From: Bordetella genomosp. 1
GTDB taxonomy: Bacteria; Pseudomonadota; Gammaproteobacteria; Burkholderiales; Burkholderiaceae_B
Direction of reading: 5' to 3'
Assembly (NCBI RefSeq): GCF_002261335.1
Contig: NZ_NEVL01000003.1
Location: forward strand, 1,798,001 to 1,862,000
DNA length: 64,000 bases
Part shown: positions 11,001-18,047 of the stretch, one piece after another
How the letters are laid out: each line of letters opens with the position of its first letter
How positions within the stretch are numbered: position 1 is the first letter of the stretch
Made by a program: the position numbers and the translations under genes
The notes under the pieces: generated by a model
Databases searched by the model: none
Told to the model about the DNA's origin: nothing
Seen by the model: the letters and a program-made list of their open reading frames with translations, nothing else

Positions 11001-11281
11001 AACGTGGCGGTGATCTGGGCCTGGCCGTTCGAATCGCTCACCGATTCGTAGTACAGCAGGCCCTTGGCGCCGTTGAGCTCGTCTTCGATGATACTGGTCA
11101 CCGTCTCGGCGACTTCCTTGGCGGAAGCACCGGGGTAGGTGGCCGTGATCGAGATGGCCGGGGGCGCCACGTCCGGATACTGCGCGACCGGCATGTTGGG
11201 CAAGGCCAACACACCCGCGAGCAGGATGAACAGGGCGACAACCCAGGCGAAGATCGGTCTATCGATAAAAAATTGCGGCAT
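8027..11281 (-). CDS. RND multidrug efflux permease (AcrB/MexB class)
   Basis: A 1084-residue inner-membrane proton antiporter of the hydrophobe/amphiphile efflux family. It opens MPQFFIDRPIFAWVVAL as AcrB does. The proton-relay residues are visible: two Asp in GILVDDAIVVVEN (TM4) and Lys in GLAAKNAILIIEFA (TM10). Two large periplasmic loops follow TM1 and TM7. The C-terminus runs about 45 residues past TM12 as a charged, Gly/Ala-rich tail ending QGGQEKKE, longer than in AcrB. It is preceded by the adaptor gene across a 66-base spacer holding a strong palindrome, and followed directly by the channel gene. Confidence 0.96.
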   Translation of the reverse strand: MPQFFIDRPIFAWVVALFILLAGVLALPNMPVAQYPDVAPPAISITATYPGASAKEVAETVTSIIEDELNGAKGLLYYESVSDSNGQAQITATFRPGTDPDLAQVDVQNRVSNVSAQLPAAVTQQGLQYEQTSAGFLLFVTLSSTDGTLDQAALADYITRNVKNPISRVPGVGQFQLFAAPRAMRIWVDPAKLVGLNLSMAQVNTAISQQNILISGGAIGAPPNPDSQRVTATVTANGQFSTVEGFGSIVLRANPDGSKVLLRDVARIEVGADNYQFGARLNGQPTAAFAIVLSPDANALSTAEGIRTEMANLSKFFPDNIKYEIPYDTAPYVKVSIEKVVHTLVEAMVLVFLVMFLFLQNVRYTLIPALVVPVAMLGAFAVMLALGFSINVLTMFAMVLAIGILVDDAIVVVENVERIMVTEGLPPKEATRKAMPQISGAIIGITLVLVTVFLPLAFMSGSVGVIYRQFAVAMAVSIFFSAFLALSFTPALCATILKPVPKGHHEQKKGFFGWFNRKFDATTHGYQNWISRILHKGGRMMLIFAVLVILLGWLYLRMPSSFLPEEDQGYVISNVELPSGASANRTIEVIEQVEQYFKSQPTTENVVAVQGFSFNGNGLNAALVFTTLKDFSERKGSENSAMAVAGGAFGALFMGIKDAMVFTVVPPAISSLGNATGFDFRLQDRAGGGTDALAAATGQLMGLAMQSKVLSQVRITGLGPGAQLSLNIDRDKAAALGVDFGEAATLISTAIGSAYLNKFPNMGRMQNIWVQADAKYRMQMEDVLALNARNADGGMVPLSAFVTAKWTQGPTQVVRYNSYESVRISGDAAPGYSSGEAMAEMEGFMSQLPSGFGFEWNGLSYQERLAGNQAPILMGLALLVVFMVLAALYESWAIPISALLVVPLGMLGAVGLVSAMGMSNDVYFQVGMVTVIGLAAKNAILIIEFAKDQYARGAGLYESAVEAARLRFRPILMTSLAFILGVVPLAIATGASAASQRAVGIGVLGGMLAATPFAVIFVPTFFVVVMSLFKARPRLLGAELKAFEEEQAAKRAEAGEGGAAQENAAGATTPGSTDSTQGGQEKKE

Positions 11282-11320
11282 GTGGGCGGACTCTGAAAGC
11301 GATGCTCACGAAAAGGGAAC

Positions 11321-11340
11321 GGGGCGCCCGCGGGCGCCCC
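11321..11340 (-). terminator. Palindrome between adaptor and pump genes
   Basis: A perfect 20-base GC palindrome (GGGGCGCCCG and its complement) in the 66-base gap between the adaptor stop and the pump start. On the minus strand it is followed by TTCCCTTTT. It looks like a partial terminator or an mRNA-stabilising hairpin that would favour the first cistron. Confidence 0.5.
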
Positions 11341-11347
11341 GCGCCGC

Positions 11348-12604
11348 TTAAGACTTCTGGCCGTTCTGGCCGGCAGGCTCGGCCGGCTTGGCGGGATCCT
11401 GCTTGGCGGGATCCTGCTTGGCCGGGGCCTGCTGGCCCGCGGCCGGCTTGGCGCCGGGCTGGCCCTTGGCGTCGGGGGTCCAGGGCGAAGGCTTCACGGG
11501 CGCGCCCGGGCGGATCTTCTGGAAGCCGGCCACGATGACCACGTCGCCGGCGCTCAGGCCGCTGGTGATGGTCCACTGGCTGTTGATCACCGAACCGGTG
11601 GTCACCGGCACCTGCTGCACCTTGCCTTCCTTGACCAGCATCAGGCTCTGCATGCCGTCGGCGGTGCGTTGCAGCGCCTGCTGGGGCACCAGCAGCGCCT
11701 GCTCGTTCACGCCTTCGTCGAGGCGCACGCGCACATACATGCCCGGCAACAGGATGTGGTCGGGATTGGGCACCTCGGCGCGCAGGTTCACCTGGCCGGT
11801 GGACGGATCCACGGTGATGCCGGTGAACAGCAGCTTGCCGGGGTGGCCGTAGACGCTGCCGTCTTCCTGCACCACCGACACGCGCGCGGCGTCCGGACCG
11901 AGCTTCTGCAGCTGGCCGCTGGCAAACGCCTGGCGCAGGCGCGCCAGATCGGTGGTCGACTGGGTGAAGTCCACGTAGACCGGGTCGAGCTGCTGCACCA
12001 GCGCCATCTGCGTGGCGGACGTGCTCTCGACCAGCGCGCCCTCGGTGACCAGCGCCTTGCCGATGCGCCCGTTGATGGGCGAGACCACGTCGGTGTAGCC
12101 GAGGTTGATACCGGCAGCGGTCTGCGCGGCCTTGGCGGCCGCCACGGTGGCTTCCGCCTGGCGGTAGGCCGCCACGGCGTTGTCGTTTTCCTGCTTGCTG
12201 ACGGCATTCGCCTTGACCAGCGGCGCGTAGCGCTCGGCCAGCACCTTGGCCGAATACAGGTCGGCCTGCGCCTGCTTGAGCTGGGCAGTCGCCTGGTCGT
12301 AGCTGGCCTGGTATTGCGCCGGATCGATCTTGAAGAGCACCTGCCCTTCCTTCACGTCGCCGCCCTGCTCGAACTGGATCTTCTGGACGATGCCCGTGAC
12401 CCGGGCGCGGATCTGCGCATCGCGCACCGCGTCCACGCGGCCCGGCAGTTCGGAAATGGTGGAGGCGCGCTGGGGCTGCACCGTGATCACGCTGACTTCG
12501 GGGGCGCTGGGCGCCGGTTGTTCTTTCTCGCCGCACCCCGCAAGGGCCAGGGACAACGTTGCGACAATACCCAGGGCCGAGACACGCTTACGCGAAAAAC
12601 GCAT
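11348..12604 (-). CDS. RND efflux periplasmic adaptor (MexA/AcrA class)
   Basis: The membrane-fusion lipoprotein of the pump. The signal ends LALAGCGEK with the lipidated Cys at residue 24 of 418. Next comes the split lipoyl/hairpin region (VSVITVQPQRAS... GRVDAVRDAQIRARVTG) with a coiled coil near residues 100-160, then the beta-barrel segment. The C-terminus is a Gln/Ala/Pro/Lys-rich tail with tandem AKQDP units, absent from AcrA. It is first in the operon. No TetR-type repressor gene adjoins it, unlike acrR-acrAB or mexR-mexAB, so its control must come from elsewhere or from the 332-base upstream gap. Confidence 0.94.
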   Translation of the reverse strand: MRFSRKRVSALGIVATLSLALAGCGEKEQPAPSAPEVSVITVQPQRASTISELPGRVDAVRDAQIRARVTGIVQKIQFEQGGDVKEGQVLFKIDPAQYQASYDQATAQLKQAQADLYSAKVLAERYAPLVKANAVSKQENDNAVAAYRQAEATVAAAKAAQTAAGINLGYTDVVSPINGRIGKALVTEGALVESTSATQMALVQQLDPVYVDFTQSTTDLARLRQAFASGQLQKLGPDAARVSVVQEDGSVYGHPGKLLFTGITVDPSTGQVNLRAEVPNPDHILLPGMYVRVRLDEGVNEQALLVPQQALQRTADGMQSLMLVKEGKVQQVPVTTGSVINSQWTITSGLSAGDVVIVAGFQKIRPGAPVKPSPWTPDAKGQPGAKPAAGQQAPAKQDPAKQDPAKPAEPAGQNGQKS

Positions 12605-12936
12605 GGATCCCTCACGGAGTGAAAAATCGCGCCATCCCCCACCGCCCCCAAGGGCGAGTGTTATACGGTTGTATGGGGGGGCGTGGAATCCGTTACTGTA
12701 GCTGATTTTTTTTAGGTTTTTTTAGATTTCCATTGGGTCTAACCCAAAAAACCCCATATTCGGCGCGGCTCTCCGGCAGCCGCGCACAGATGCCCGCAGC
12801 GTGGCGCTCAGGTGCCGGGCCAGCCGTCCCGGCCCGCACGCCACGGCATGGCGAAGCCGCCCGCGCCGACGCCACATTCTTGCGCCTCGCACCCTCCGCG
12901 ACGACGATCCTGTCGGTGCCGTTGCGGCGCGCCGCG
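12605..12936. other. Intergenic control region of the efflux operon
   Basis: No convincing gene. Read on the minus strand toward the adaptor gene it has two A tracts (around 12705-12727) that could act as an UP element. A TATAAC-like -10 and a short inverted repeat (ATAC-N4-GTAT, 12663-12674) lie closer to the start. I could not find a good -35. The half towards 12936 is plain GC-rich sequence. Confidence 0.5.
12663..12674 (-). promoter_or_regulatory. Small inverted repeat upstream of efflux adaptor
   Basis: ATAC-GGTT-GTAT, an inverted repeat 59 bases before the adaptor start, overlapping the TATAAC hexamer on the minus strand. It is short enough to occur by chance; listed because a repressor site is expected here and no local regulator gene is present. 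Confidence 0.25.
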
Positions 12937-14139
12937 CTACTTCGGGCTTTTCTTGCCGTTGCGTCGATGCACGTCGTGCATCACCACGCTCTGGTCGCGG
13001 CCCGGGCGGTCGAGGACGTGGGGCTGGGCCAGGGTGGCGCGTATGTCGGTCAGGCCCGACTGCCAGTGCTCTTCGATGGCGGCGGTGCTGAACTCATAGT
13101 CTTTCGACTGCCGCTCGTACTGCTTGGCCTCGTAGATGAGGTTAACGATGTTGACCTCGGGCGTGCAGGCCTGGTCGAGCAGGTCGGCCATGTCGGGCGA
13201 CTCCAGCCGCTCGGGCGGCACGTGTTCGAGCGCGCGCTGCAGGGCGCGCCGCAGTTTGAGGATGCGCGCGAAGTTGTCGGTCACCACGCGCGTGCGGCTC
13301 GAATACTGGATGTCTTTCTGGCGCTCGGCCACCTCGGCCAGCGTGGTGGGCAGGGGCCCGCGCGCCGGCCAGAGATCCACCTGGAAGGCCAGCGTGTCGT
13401 GCATCGGATGCGTGGCAAGCACCTGCGACAGCGGCGTGTTCGACACCACGCCGCCATCCCAGTAGAACTCGCCGTCGACCTCCACGGCCGGAAATCCCGG
13501 CGGCAGCGCCCCCGAGGCCATGATGTGCTCGACCCGCAGCCGCGTGTTGCGGCTGTCGAAATACGCGAAATTGCCGGTCTTCACGTTGACCGCGCCGAAG
13601 CTCACCCGCACGCCGCCCTTGTTGAGCAGCGTGAAGTCCACGTGCTGGCGCAGCGTCTCGGCCAGCGGCGCCGTGTCGTAGAAACTGGTGGACGCCGCGC
13701 CGGCATTCTGCAGCAGGTAGGGCGGCGGATAGCGCGGCGTGAAGAAGCCCGGCTGGCCCTGCACCAGCGCATGCGCGGCGGCCAGGTGGCCCGTGAAGGT
13801 GGGCAGCTGCGCGCCGAACGGCACCTGGCCGAGCCACTCGGCCCACACGTCGCCCCACGGCAGCGCCGCGAGGCCGGTGGGGCGGCTCACCGCGCGCCAG
13901 AAGCTGCGCAGCCGCGCGACGCGCTCGTCGGGCGGCGAGCCCGCGATGATGGCCGCGTTGATCGAACCGATGGAAATGCCGGCGATCCAGCCCGGGTCGA
14001 TGCCGGCCTCGTGCAGGCCCTCGTAGACGCCGGCCTGGTAGGCGCCGAGCGCCCCGCCGCCCTGCAGCACCAGCGCCACGGTGCGATAGCTGGCGGCCGT
14101 GCGTGCCGCCTCGGTGGCGGGCGCTGCCTTGCGCGTCAT
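12937..14139 (-). CDS. Patatin-like phospholipase
   Basis: A 400-residue cytoplasmic acyl hydrolase. The oxyanion loop GGGALG is at residues 27-32, the nucleophile elbow GISIG at 54-58 (Ser56), and the catalytic Asp in FYWDGGVVSNTPL near 225, so the Ser-Asp dyad is complete. The C-terminal ~170 residues, with a charged helical stretch (RQKDIQYSSRTR), match the longer bacterial patatins of the DUF3734-type group. The frame is open upstream to 14376, but the ATG at 14139 overlaps the stop of the lipoprotein gene as ATGA and starts the conserved part. Substrate unknown. Confidence 0.9.
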   Translation of the reverse strand: MTRKAAPATEAARTAASYRTVALVLQGGGALGAYQAGVYEGLHEAGIDPGWIAGISIGSINAAIIAGSPPDERVARLRSFWRAVSRPTGLAALPWGDVWAEWLGQVPFGAQLPTFTGHLAAAHALVQGQPGFFTPRYPPPYLLQNAGAASTSFYDTAPLAETLRQHVDFTLLNKGGVRVSFGAVNVKTGNFAYFDSRNTRLRVEHIMASGALPPGFPAVEVDGEFYWDGGVVSNTPLSQVLATHPMHDTLAFQVDLWPARGPLPTTLAEVAERQKDIQYSSRTRVVTDNFARILKLRRALQRALEHVPPERLESPDMADLLDQACTPEVNIVNLIYEAKQYERQSKDYEFSTAAIEEHWQSGLTDIRATLAQPHVLDRPGRDQSVVMHDVHRRNGKKSPK

Positions 14140-14783
14140 GGTGTCTTGGGCGCCTGCTGCACCGCGCCGCTGCCGGCACGGAACGGATAGCGGCTGAAGA
14201 TCTGCGCCACGGTCGCATCGACCTGCTCGGGCGACGCGGCCTTGGCCGGATCGCGCAGCTCGCCGGTGGCCACGCCCTCCCACACCAGCTGCTTGCGGCG
14301 GGCATCGACCAGATCGACGTTGAGCGTGCCTTCGGTGTACTGGATCACGTCGTCGCCCCAGCCGTAGCCCGGCCATGCGCCGTAGAAGCCCGCGCGATAG
14401 CCGTAGTAGCCGACGGGCGCCGGCGCGGCCGGGATCACGTCGGTTTTCTGTTGTTGCTTGGCGGAGAAGTTGATCAGCAGGTCGGGCGCATCGGGACGAT
14501 AGGTGTAGCCTCGCATCTCCATCTGCGCCGTGGTGGCGGCCTTCAGGCGCTGCGTGAGCAGGCCCGCATAGCCGGCGCGGTCGGTGCCGAGCGGCTGCAT
14601 GAAGCCGAAGGTGCGGTAGCCGGAAAAATCCGCCTGGTGATCGTAGTCGCTGTGCACCACCGGCCCGCTGGCGCAGCCGGCCAGCGTGGCCGCCAGCAGC
14701 ATCGCGCCCAACGCGCGCCGCGCCGGGAAACGGGGCGACACGCCCGGGTTGGCTCGCTCGATCGACATACGTGCAGTCTGCAT
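14136..14783 (-). CDS. DUF4136 lipoprotein
   Basis: A 215-residue protein with a lipobox LLAATLAGCASG and the DUF4136 opening SDYDHQADFSGYRTFGF. This family is exported and of unknown function. Its core has alternating hydrophobic strands with a Tyr/Gly-rich segment (YYGYRAGFYGAWPGYGWG). The ATG at 14783 is chosen because GGAGG lies ten bases upstream; a second in-frame Met five codons later would still leave a full signal peptide. It overlaps the patatin-like gene by four bases, so a lipid- or envelope-related pairing is likely. Confidence 0.88.
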   Translation of the reverse strand: MQTARMSIERANPGVSPRFPARRALGAMLLAATLAGCASGPVVHSDYDHQADFSGYRTFGFMQPLGTDRAGYAGLLTQRLKAATTAQMEMRGYTYRPDAPDLLINFSAKQQQKTDVIPAAPAPVGYYGYRAGFYGAWPGYGWGDDVIQYTEGTLNVDLVDARRKQLVWEGVATGELRDPAKAASPEQVDATVAQIFSRYPFRAGSGAVQQAPKTP

Positions 14784-14880
14784 GGCCGTGCCTCCGTTGA
14801 AAGCGCTCCCGCCATCATGCCCCGGGCGTCGCGCCCGTGCAATAGAATCGGTGCCAGTCCCCCTGCCCCGGAAGATGCCG

Positions 14881-15711
14881 ATGTCCGCCCCCGCCGATCC
14901 CGCCCCGCCCCAGCCCCCGCTCGAACTCACCGGTTCGATCTGGCTGCGTGCCGGCGAGCAGAACTGGGGCGGCGCGCAGCGCATCGAGCTGCTGGCCCAG
15001 ATCGACCTGACCGGCTCGATCACCGCCGCGGCAAAGGCCGCCGGCCTGAGCTACAAGGGCGCCTGGGACGCCATCGACACCATGAACAACCTGGCCGGCG
15101 AGCCGCTGGTGCTGCGCGCCACCGGCGGCAAGGGCGGCGGCGGCGCGCGCCTGACCGGGCGCGCGCGCCAGCTCATCACCACCTTCCGCGCGCTGGCCGC
15201 TGCCCACCAGCGCTTCATGCAACAACTGGCCGAGCAGGGGGTGTCCCCCGCCGGCGACATCGATCTGGTGAAACGCCTGATGTTCAAGACGAGCGCGCGC
15301 AACCGCCTGCTGGGCACCGTGGCCCGGGTCCGCACCGGCAGCGTCAACGATGAGATCGAGCTGCGCATCGCGGGCGATCATCGCGTGGTGGCCACCATCA
15401 CGCGTGCGAGCACCGAGGAGCTGGCGCTCGCGCCGGGCAGGTCGGTGATCGCGCTGATCAAGGCGCCCGCCGTGATGTTGGCCGTGCCGCATCCCGGCCT
15501 GCGCCTGTCGGCGGAGAACCAGATCGAAGGGCGGATCGCGCTGCTGCGCGCAGGCGCCGTCAATGACGAGGTGGTGATCGACGTGCCGGGCGGCGCCACC
15601 CTGGTGGCGGTCGTCACGCGCGAAAGCACGCAGGCCATGGGCCTGGCCGAGGGCGATGCCGTGCTGGCCTGCTTCAGTGCCTCGGCAGTGATCCTCGGCG
15701 TGGTCGACTGA
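14881..15711 (+). CDS. modE: Molybdate-responsive regulator ModE
   Basis: A 276-residue transcription factor. An N-terminal winged helix (about residues 15-105; LLAQIDLTGSITAAAKAAG and LSYKGAWDAID) is followed by two tandem TOBE/Mop domains (about 140-205 and 210-276), starting SARNRLLGTVARV and LSAENQIEGRIALL. These bind molybdate and trigger DNA binding. The ATG at 14881 has GGAAG six bases upstream; an ATG two codons earlier lacks a site. It converges on modC with 23 bases between stops, in which the palindrome GCCGGGCCCGGC (15722-15733) may terminate both. Its target box is before modA. Confidence 0.95.
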   Translation: MSAPADPAPPQPPLELTGSIWLRAGEQNWGGAQRIELLAQIDLTGSITAAAKAAGLSYKGAWDAIDTMNNLAGEPLVLRATGGKGGGGARLTGRARQLITTFRALAAAHQRFMQQLAEQGVSPAGDIDLVKRLMFKTSARNRLLGTVARVRTGSVNDEIELRIAGDHRVVATITRASTEELALAPGRSVIALIKAPAVMLAVPHPGLRLSAENQIEGRIALLRAGAVNDEVVIDVPGGATLVAVVTRESTQAMGLAEGDAVLACFSASAVILGVVD

Positions 15712-15734
15712 GCGGAGCGGCGCCGGGCCCGGCC

Positions 15735-16421
15735 TCAGACGCCGGACGCCTCGCGCTCGCCCACCACCCTGCCGTCGCGCAGGTCGAACACCGCCTCGCC
15801 CAGCGCCTGCACGTCGGCGGGATCGTGCGTGATCAGCATCATCGGCACGTCCAGGCTTTCCTGCAGCGCGCGCAGATCGGCCCGCATCTTCTGGCGCAGC
15901 GTCGCGTCGAGCGCGGAAAACGGTTCATCGAGCAGCAGCAGCTCGGGCCGGGCGCTGAGCGCGCGCGCCAGCGCCACGCGCTGGCGCTGGCCGCCCGAGA
16001 TCTCGGCCGGATAGCTCTGCAGCACCGGCTCGAGCTCGAAGGCCTCGACCCAGCGGCGCGCCGCCGGCGGCACCGCGCGCCGGCCCGGATTGAACCAGCC
16101 CGACTTCAGGCCGAAGGCGATGTTCTGCGCCACGGTGAGATGGGGAAACAGCGCGTAATCCTGGAACAGATACGCCACCCGGCGCGCCTGCGGCGCCACC
16201 CAGACATGGCGCTCGGCGTCGAACAGCAGATGGCCGTTGACCTCGATGCGGCCGGCATCCGGGCGCATCAGCCCGGCCACCGCGCGCAGCGTCTGGCTCT
16301 TGCCCGCGCCCGAAGGGCCGAACAGCACCACGCGGCGCGCGTCGGTGCGCAGGCGCACGTCGAGCTCGAAGCGGCGCTCGCCCGACACCAGCGTCTTGCG
16401 CACGTCGATGGCGATGGTCAT
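15735..16421 (-). CDS. modC: Molybdate ABC transporter ATP-binding protein
   Basis: The ATPase of the ModABC importer, 228 residues. Walker A FGPSGAGKS near residue 33, Q-loop in YLFQDYALFPHLT, signature ISGGQRQRVALARAL, Walker B LLLLDEPFSALD and switch His in LITHDP are all present. It ends right after the nucleotide-binding domain: E. coli ModC is about 350 residues with a C-terminal Mop domain that senses molybdate, and that domain is missing here. The start overlaps the modB stop by four bases. Confidence 0.94.
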   Translation of the reverse strand: MTIAIDVRKTLVSGERRFELDVRLRTDARRVVLFGPSGAGKSQTLRAVAGLMRPDAGRIEVNGHLLFDAERHVWVAPQARRVAYLFQDYALFPHLTVAQNIAFGLKSGWFNPGRRAVPPAARRWVEAFELEPVLQSYPAEISGGQRQRVALARALSARPELLLLDEPFSALDATLRQKMRADLRALQESLDVPMMLITHDPADVQALGEAVFDLRDGRVVGEREASGV

Positions 16422-17104
16422 GTGATGCTCCGGGCGTTGCGGCGCGCGTTCGCCGGCACGAGACGTTGCGCGAGCAACAATGCCGCGACGCAGACCACCG
16501 AGGTGATCAGCACCAGCACGTTCGCGGTGCGGTCGTCGCCCGCCTGCACCGCCTCGTAGATCGCGATCGACAGCGTCTGCGTGCGCCCGGGCAGGTTGCC
16601 CGCGATCATGAGCGTGGCGCCGAACTCGCCCAGCGCGCGTGCGAAGGCGAGCAGCACGCCGGCGATGATGCCGCGCGACGCCAGCGGCAGCGTCACGCGG
16701 AAGAAGATGGCGCTGTCGCGCACGCCCAGCACGCGGGCCGCGGCCGGCAACTGCGGATCCACGTCCTCGAAGGCCGCGCGCGCGGCCTTGAGCACCAGCG
16801 GAAACGCGACCACGGCGGCGGCGATCACCGCGCCCTGCCAGGTGAACACCAGCTCGATGCCCCAGCCGGCCAGCGTCTCGCCCAGCACGCCGCGGCGCCC
16901 GAGCAGCACCAGCAGGTAGTAGCCCAGCACCGTGGGCGGCAACACCATCGGCAGCGTGAGGATCGCGTCGACCAGGTCGCGCAGCGGCGAACGCCAGCGC
17001 GACAGCCCGTAGGCCGCGGCCACGCCGCCCACCGTCGCCAGCAAGGTCGCCCACAGCGCGACCTTGAGCGACAGCAGCAGCGGCACCCATACCGGGTCAG
17101 TCAT
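16418..17104 (-). CDS. modB: Molybdate ABC transporter permease
   Basis: A 228-residue inner-membrane subunit with five predicted segments. The conserved ABC-permease loop contacting ModC is seen in EDVDPQLPAAARVLG followed by FFRVTLPLASRGIIAG (EAA-type motif). The N-terminus WVPLLLSLKVALWATLLATVGG is typical of ModB/CysTW permeases. The gene sits 31 bases after modA and shares ATGA with modC, so the three form one operon. Confidence 0.95.
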   Translation of the reverse strand: MTDPVWVPLLLSLKVALWATLLATVGGVAAAYGLSRWRSPLRDLVDAILTLPMVLPPTVLGYYLLVLLGRRGVLGETLAGWGIELVFTWQGAVIAAAVVAFPLVLKAARAAFEDVDPQLPAAARVLGVRDSAIFFRVTLPLASRGIIAGVLLAFARALGEFGATLMIAGNLPGRTQTLSIAIYEAVQAGDDRTANVLVLITSVVCVAALLLAQRLVPANARRNARSIT

Positions 17105-17135
17105 GCGGACTCCTGCCGGAGGGGCGCGTCACCGC

Positions 17136-17891
17136 TCAAGGCTTGGAGAAGCCGAAGCGCTTGAGGATGGCCTGGCCCTTGTCGGAACGCACGTAGTCGA
17201 TGAAGGCCTGCGCGTCCTTGGCCGAGGCCTCGCGGGTGGTGCGGGCGATCGGATAGGTGATGGCCTGCGGCGTCGGCACGTCGGCCACCACCCGCACCTT
17301 CTCGGGCATCACGGCCGCATCGGTGGCGAACACGAAGCCGGCGTCCACCTCGCCGCGCGCCACGTAGTCCAGGCTCTGGCGCACGTTCTGCGCCAGCACG
17401 CCCTTGGCCGAGACGGCGTCCCAGAGATTCTGCTGCCTGAGCGCGCCCTCGGTGTAGCGACCCACCGGCACCGAGGCGGGATTGCCATAGGCCACGCGCT
17501 TGACCGCGTCGCTGGCGAGATCCTGCGTGCTGGTCACGATGGCCGACACGCCGACCGGCGCGATCAGCACCAGCTTGTTGGCGGCGAAATCGACGCGGGT
17601 GGCGGGCAGCACGGCCTTGCTGGCGACGGCGCGGTCCATCGCGGCCTGGTCGGCCGAGGCATACACGTCGGCCGGCGCGCCCTGCTCGATCTGGCGCAGC
17701 AGCACGTCGGAGGCGGCGAAGTTGAACGTCAGCCGGGTGCCGGGATGGTCGGCTTCGTACGCGGTGCCGACGGCGCGGAACGCGTTGGTGAGCGAGGCCG
17801 CGGCCGACACCACCAGCTCGGCCGCCATCGCGGACGAGGAATAAACACCGGCGAGCACGGCCGCCAGCACGATCCTGTTGCGCATCTTCAT
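17136..17891 (-). CDS. modA: Molybdate-binding periplasmic protein
   Basis: Captures molybdate/tungstate for ModBC. The 251-residue precursor has a cleavable signal ending SSSAMA and a mature start AELVVSAAASL, the ModA hallmark whose Ser residues line the oxyanion site. Further family segments are FAASDVLLRQIEQGAPADV, PVGRYTEGALR and DAGFVFATDA. The ATG at 17891 is preceded by AGGAGA; an ATG two codons later is also possible. It is first in modABC, and a ModE box lies about 57 bases upstream. Confidence 0.96.
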   Translation of the reverse strand: MKMRNRIVLAAVLAGVYSSSAMAAELVVSAAASLTNAFRAVGTAYEADHPGTRLTFNFAASDVLLRQIEQGAPADVYASADQAAMDRAVASKAVLPATRVDFAANKLVLIAPVGVSAIVTSTQDLASDAVKRVAYGNPASVPVGRYTEGALRQQNLWDAVSAKGVLAQNVRQSLDYVARGEVDAGFVFATDAAVMPEKVRVVADVPTPQAITYPIARTTREASAKDAQAFIDYVRSDKGQAILKRFGFSKP

Positions 17892-17947
17892 CCTGTTCTC
17901 CTGTGCGGCGCGGGCCCTGTGCCGGGCCGATGGCGGACGCATCGAAG

Positions 17948-17971
17948 CGAAATATACATAGGTACATAACG
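17948..17971 (-). promoter_or_regulatory. ModE box upstream of modA
   Basis: CGAAATATA-N6-TACATAACG. Against the classical ModE consensus CGTTATATA-N6/7-TATATAACG the arms match 7 of 9 and 8 of 9 with the correct spacing. Its place before modA, with modE beside the operon, supports molybdate-dependent repression. It also overlaps likely promoter hexamers. Confidence 0.85.
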
Positions 17972-18000
17972 CTCGTCAAAAAGCCGTCCGCCCATGAAAA

Positions 18001-18023
18001 ACGCCGCCCGGTCGGGGCGGCGT
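18001..18023 (-). terminator. Terminator of the TrpX-like ABC operon
   Basis: Eight-base stem ACGCCGCC/GGCGGCGT with a seven-base loop; on the minus strand the stem runs into TTTTT. It lies 25 bases after the ATP-binding protein stop, a good intrinsic terminator. Confidence 0.85.
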
Positions 18024-18047
18024 CGTTGCGGCGGGGCCGGGCTGCGC

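Noticed and set aside
8051..11296. A 1081-codon open frame on the plus strand opposite the RND pump gene
   Set aside because: It mirrors the pump gene base for base, is rich in His/Arg/Gln/Ala and has no domains; it is a product of GC-biased third positions.
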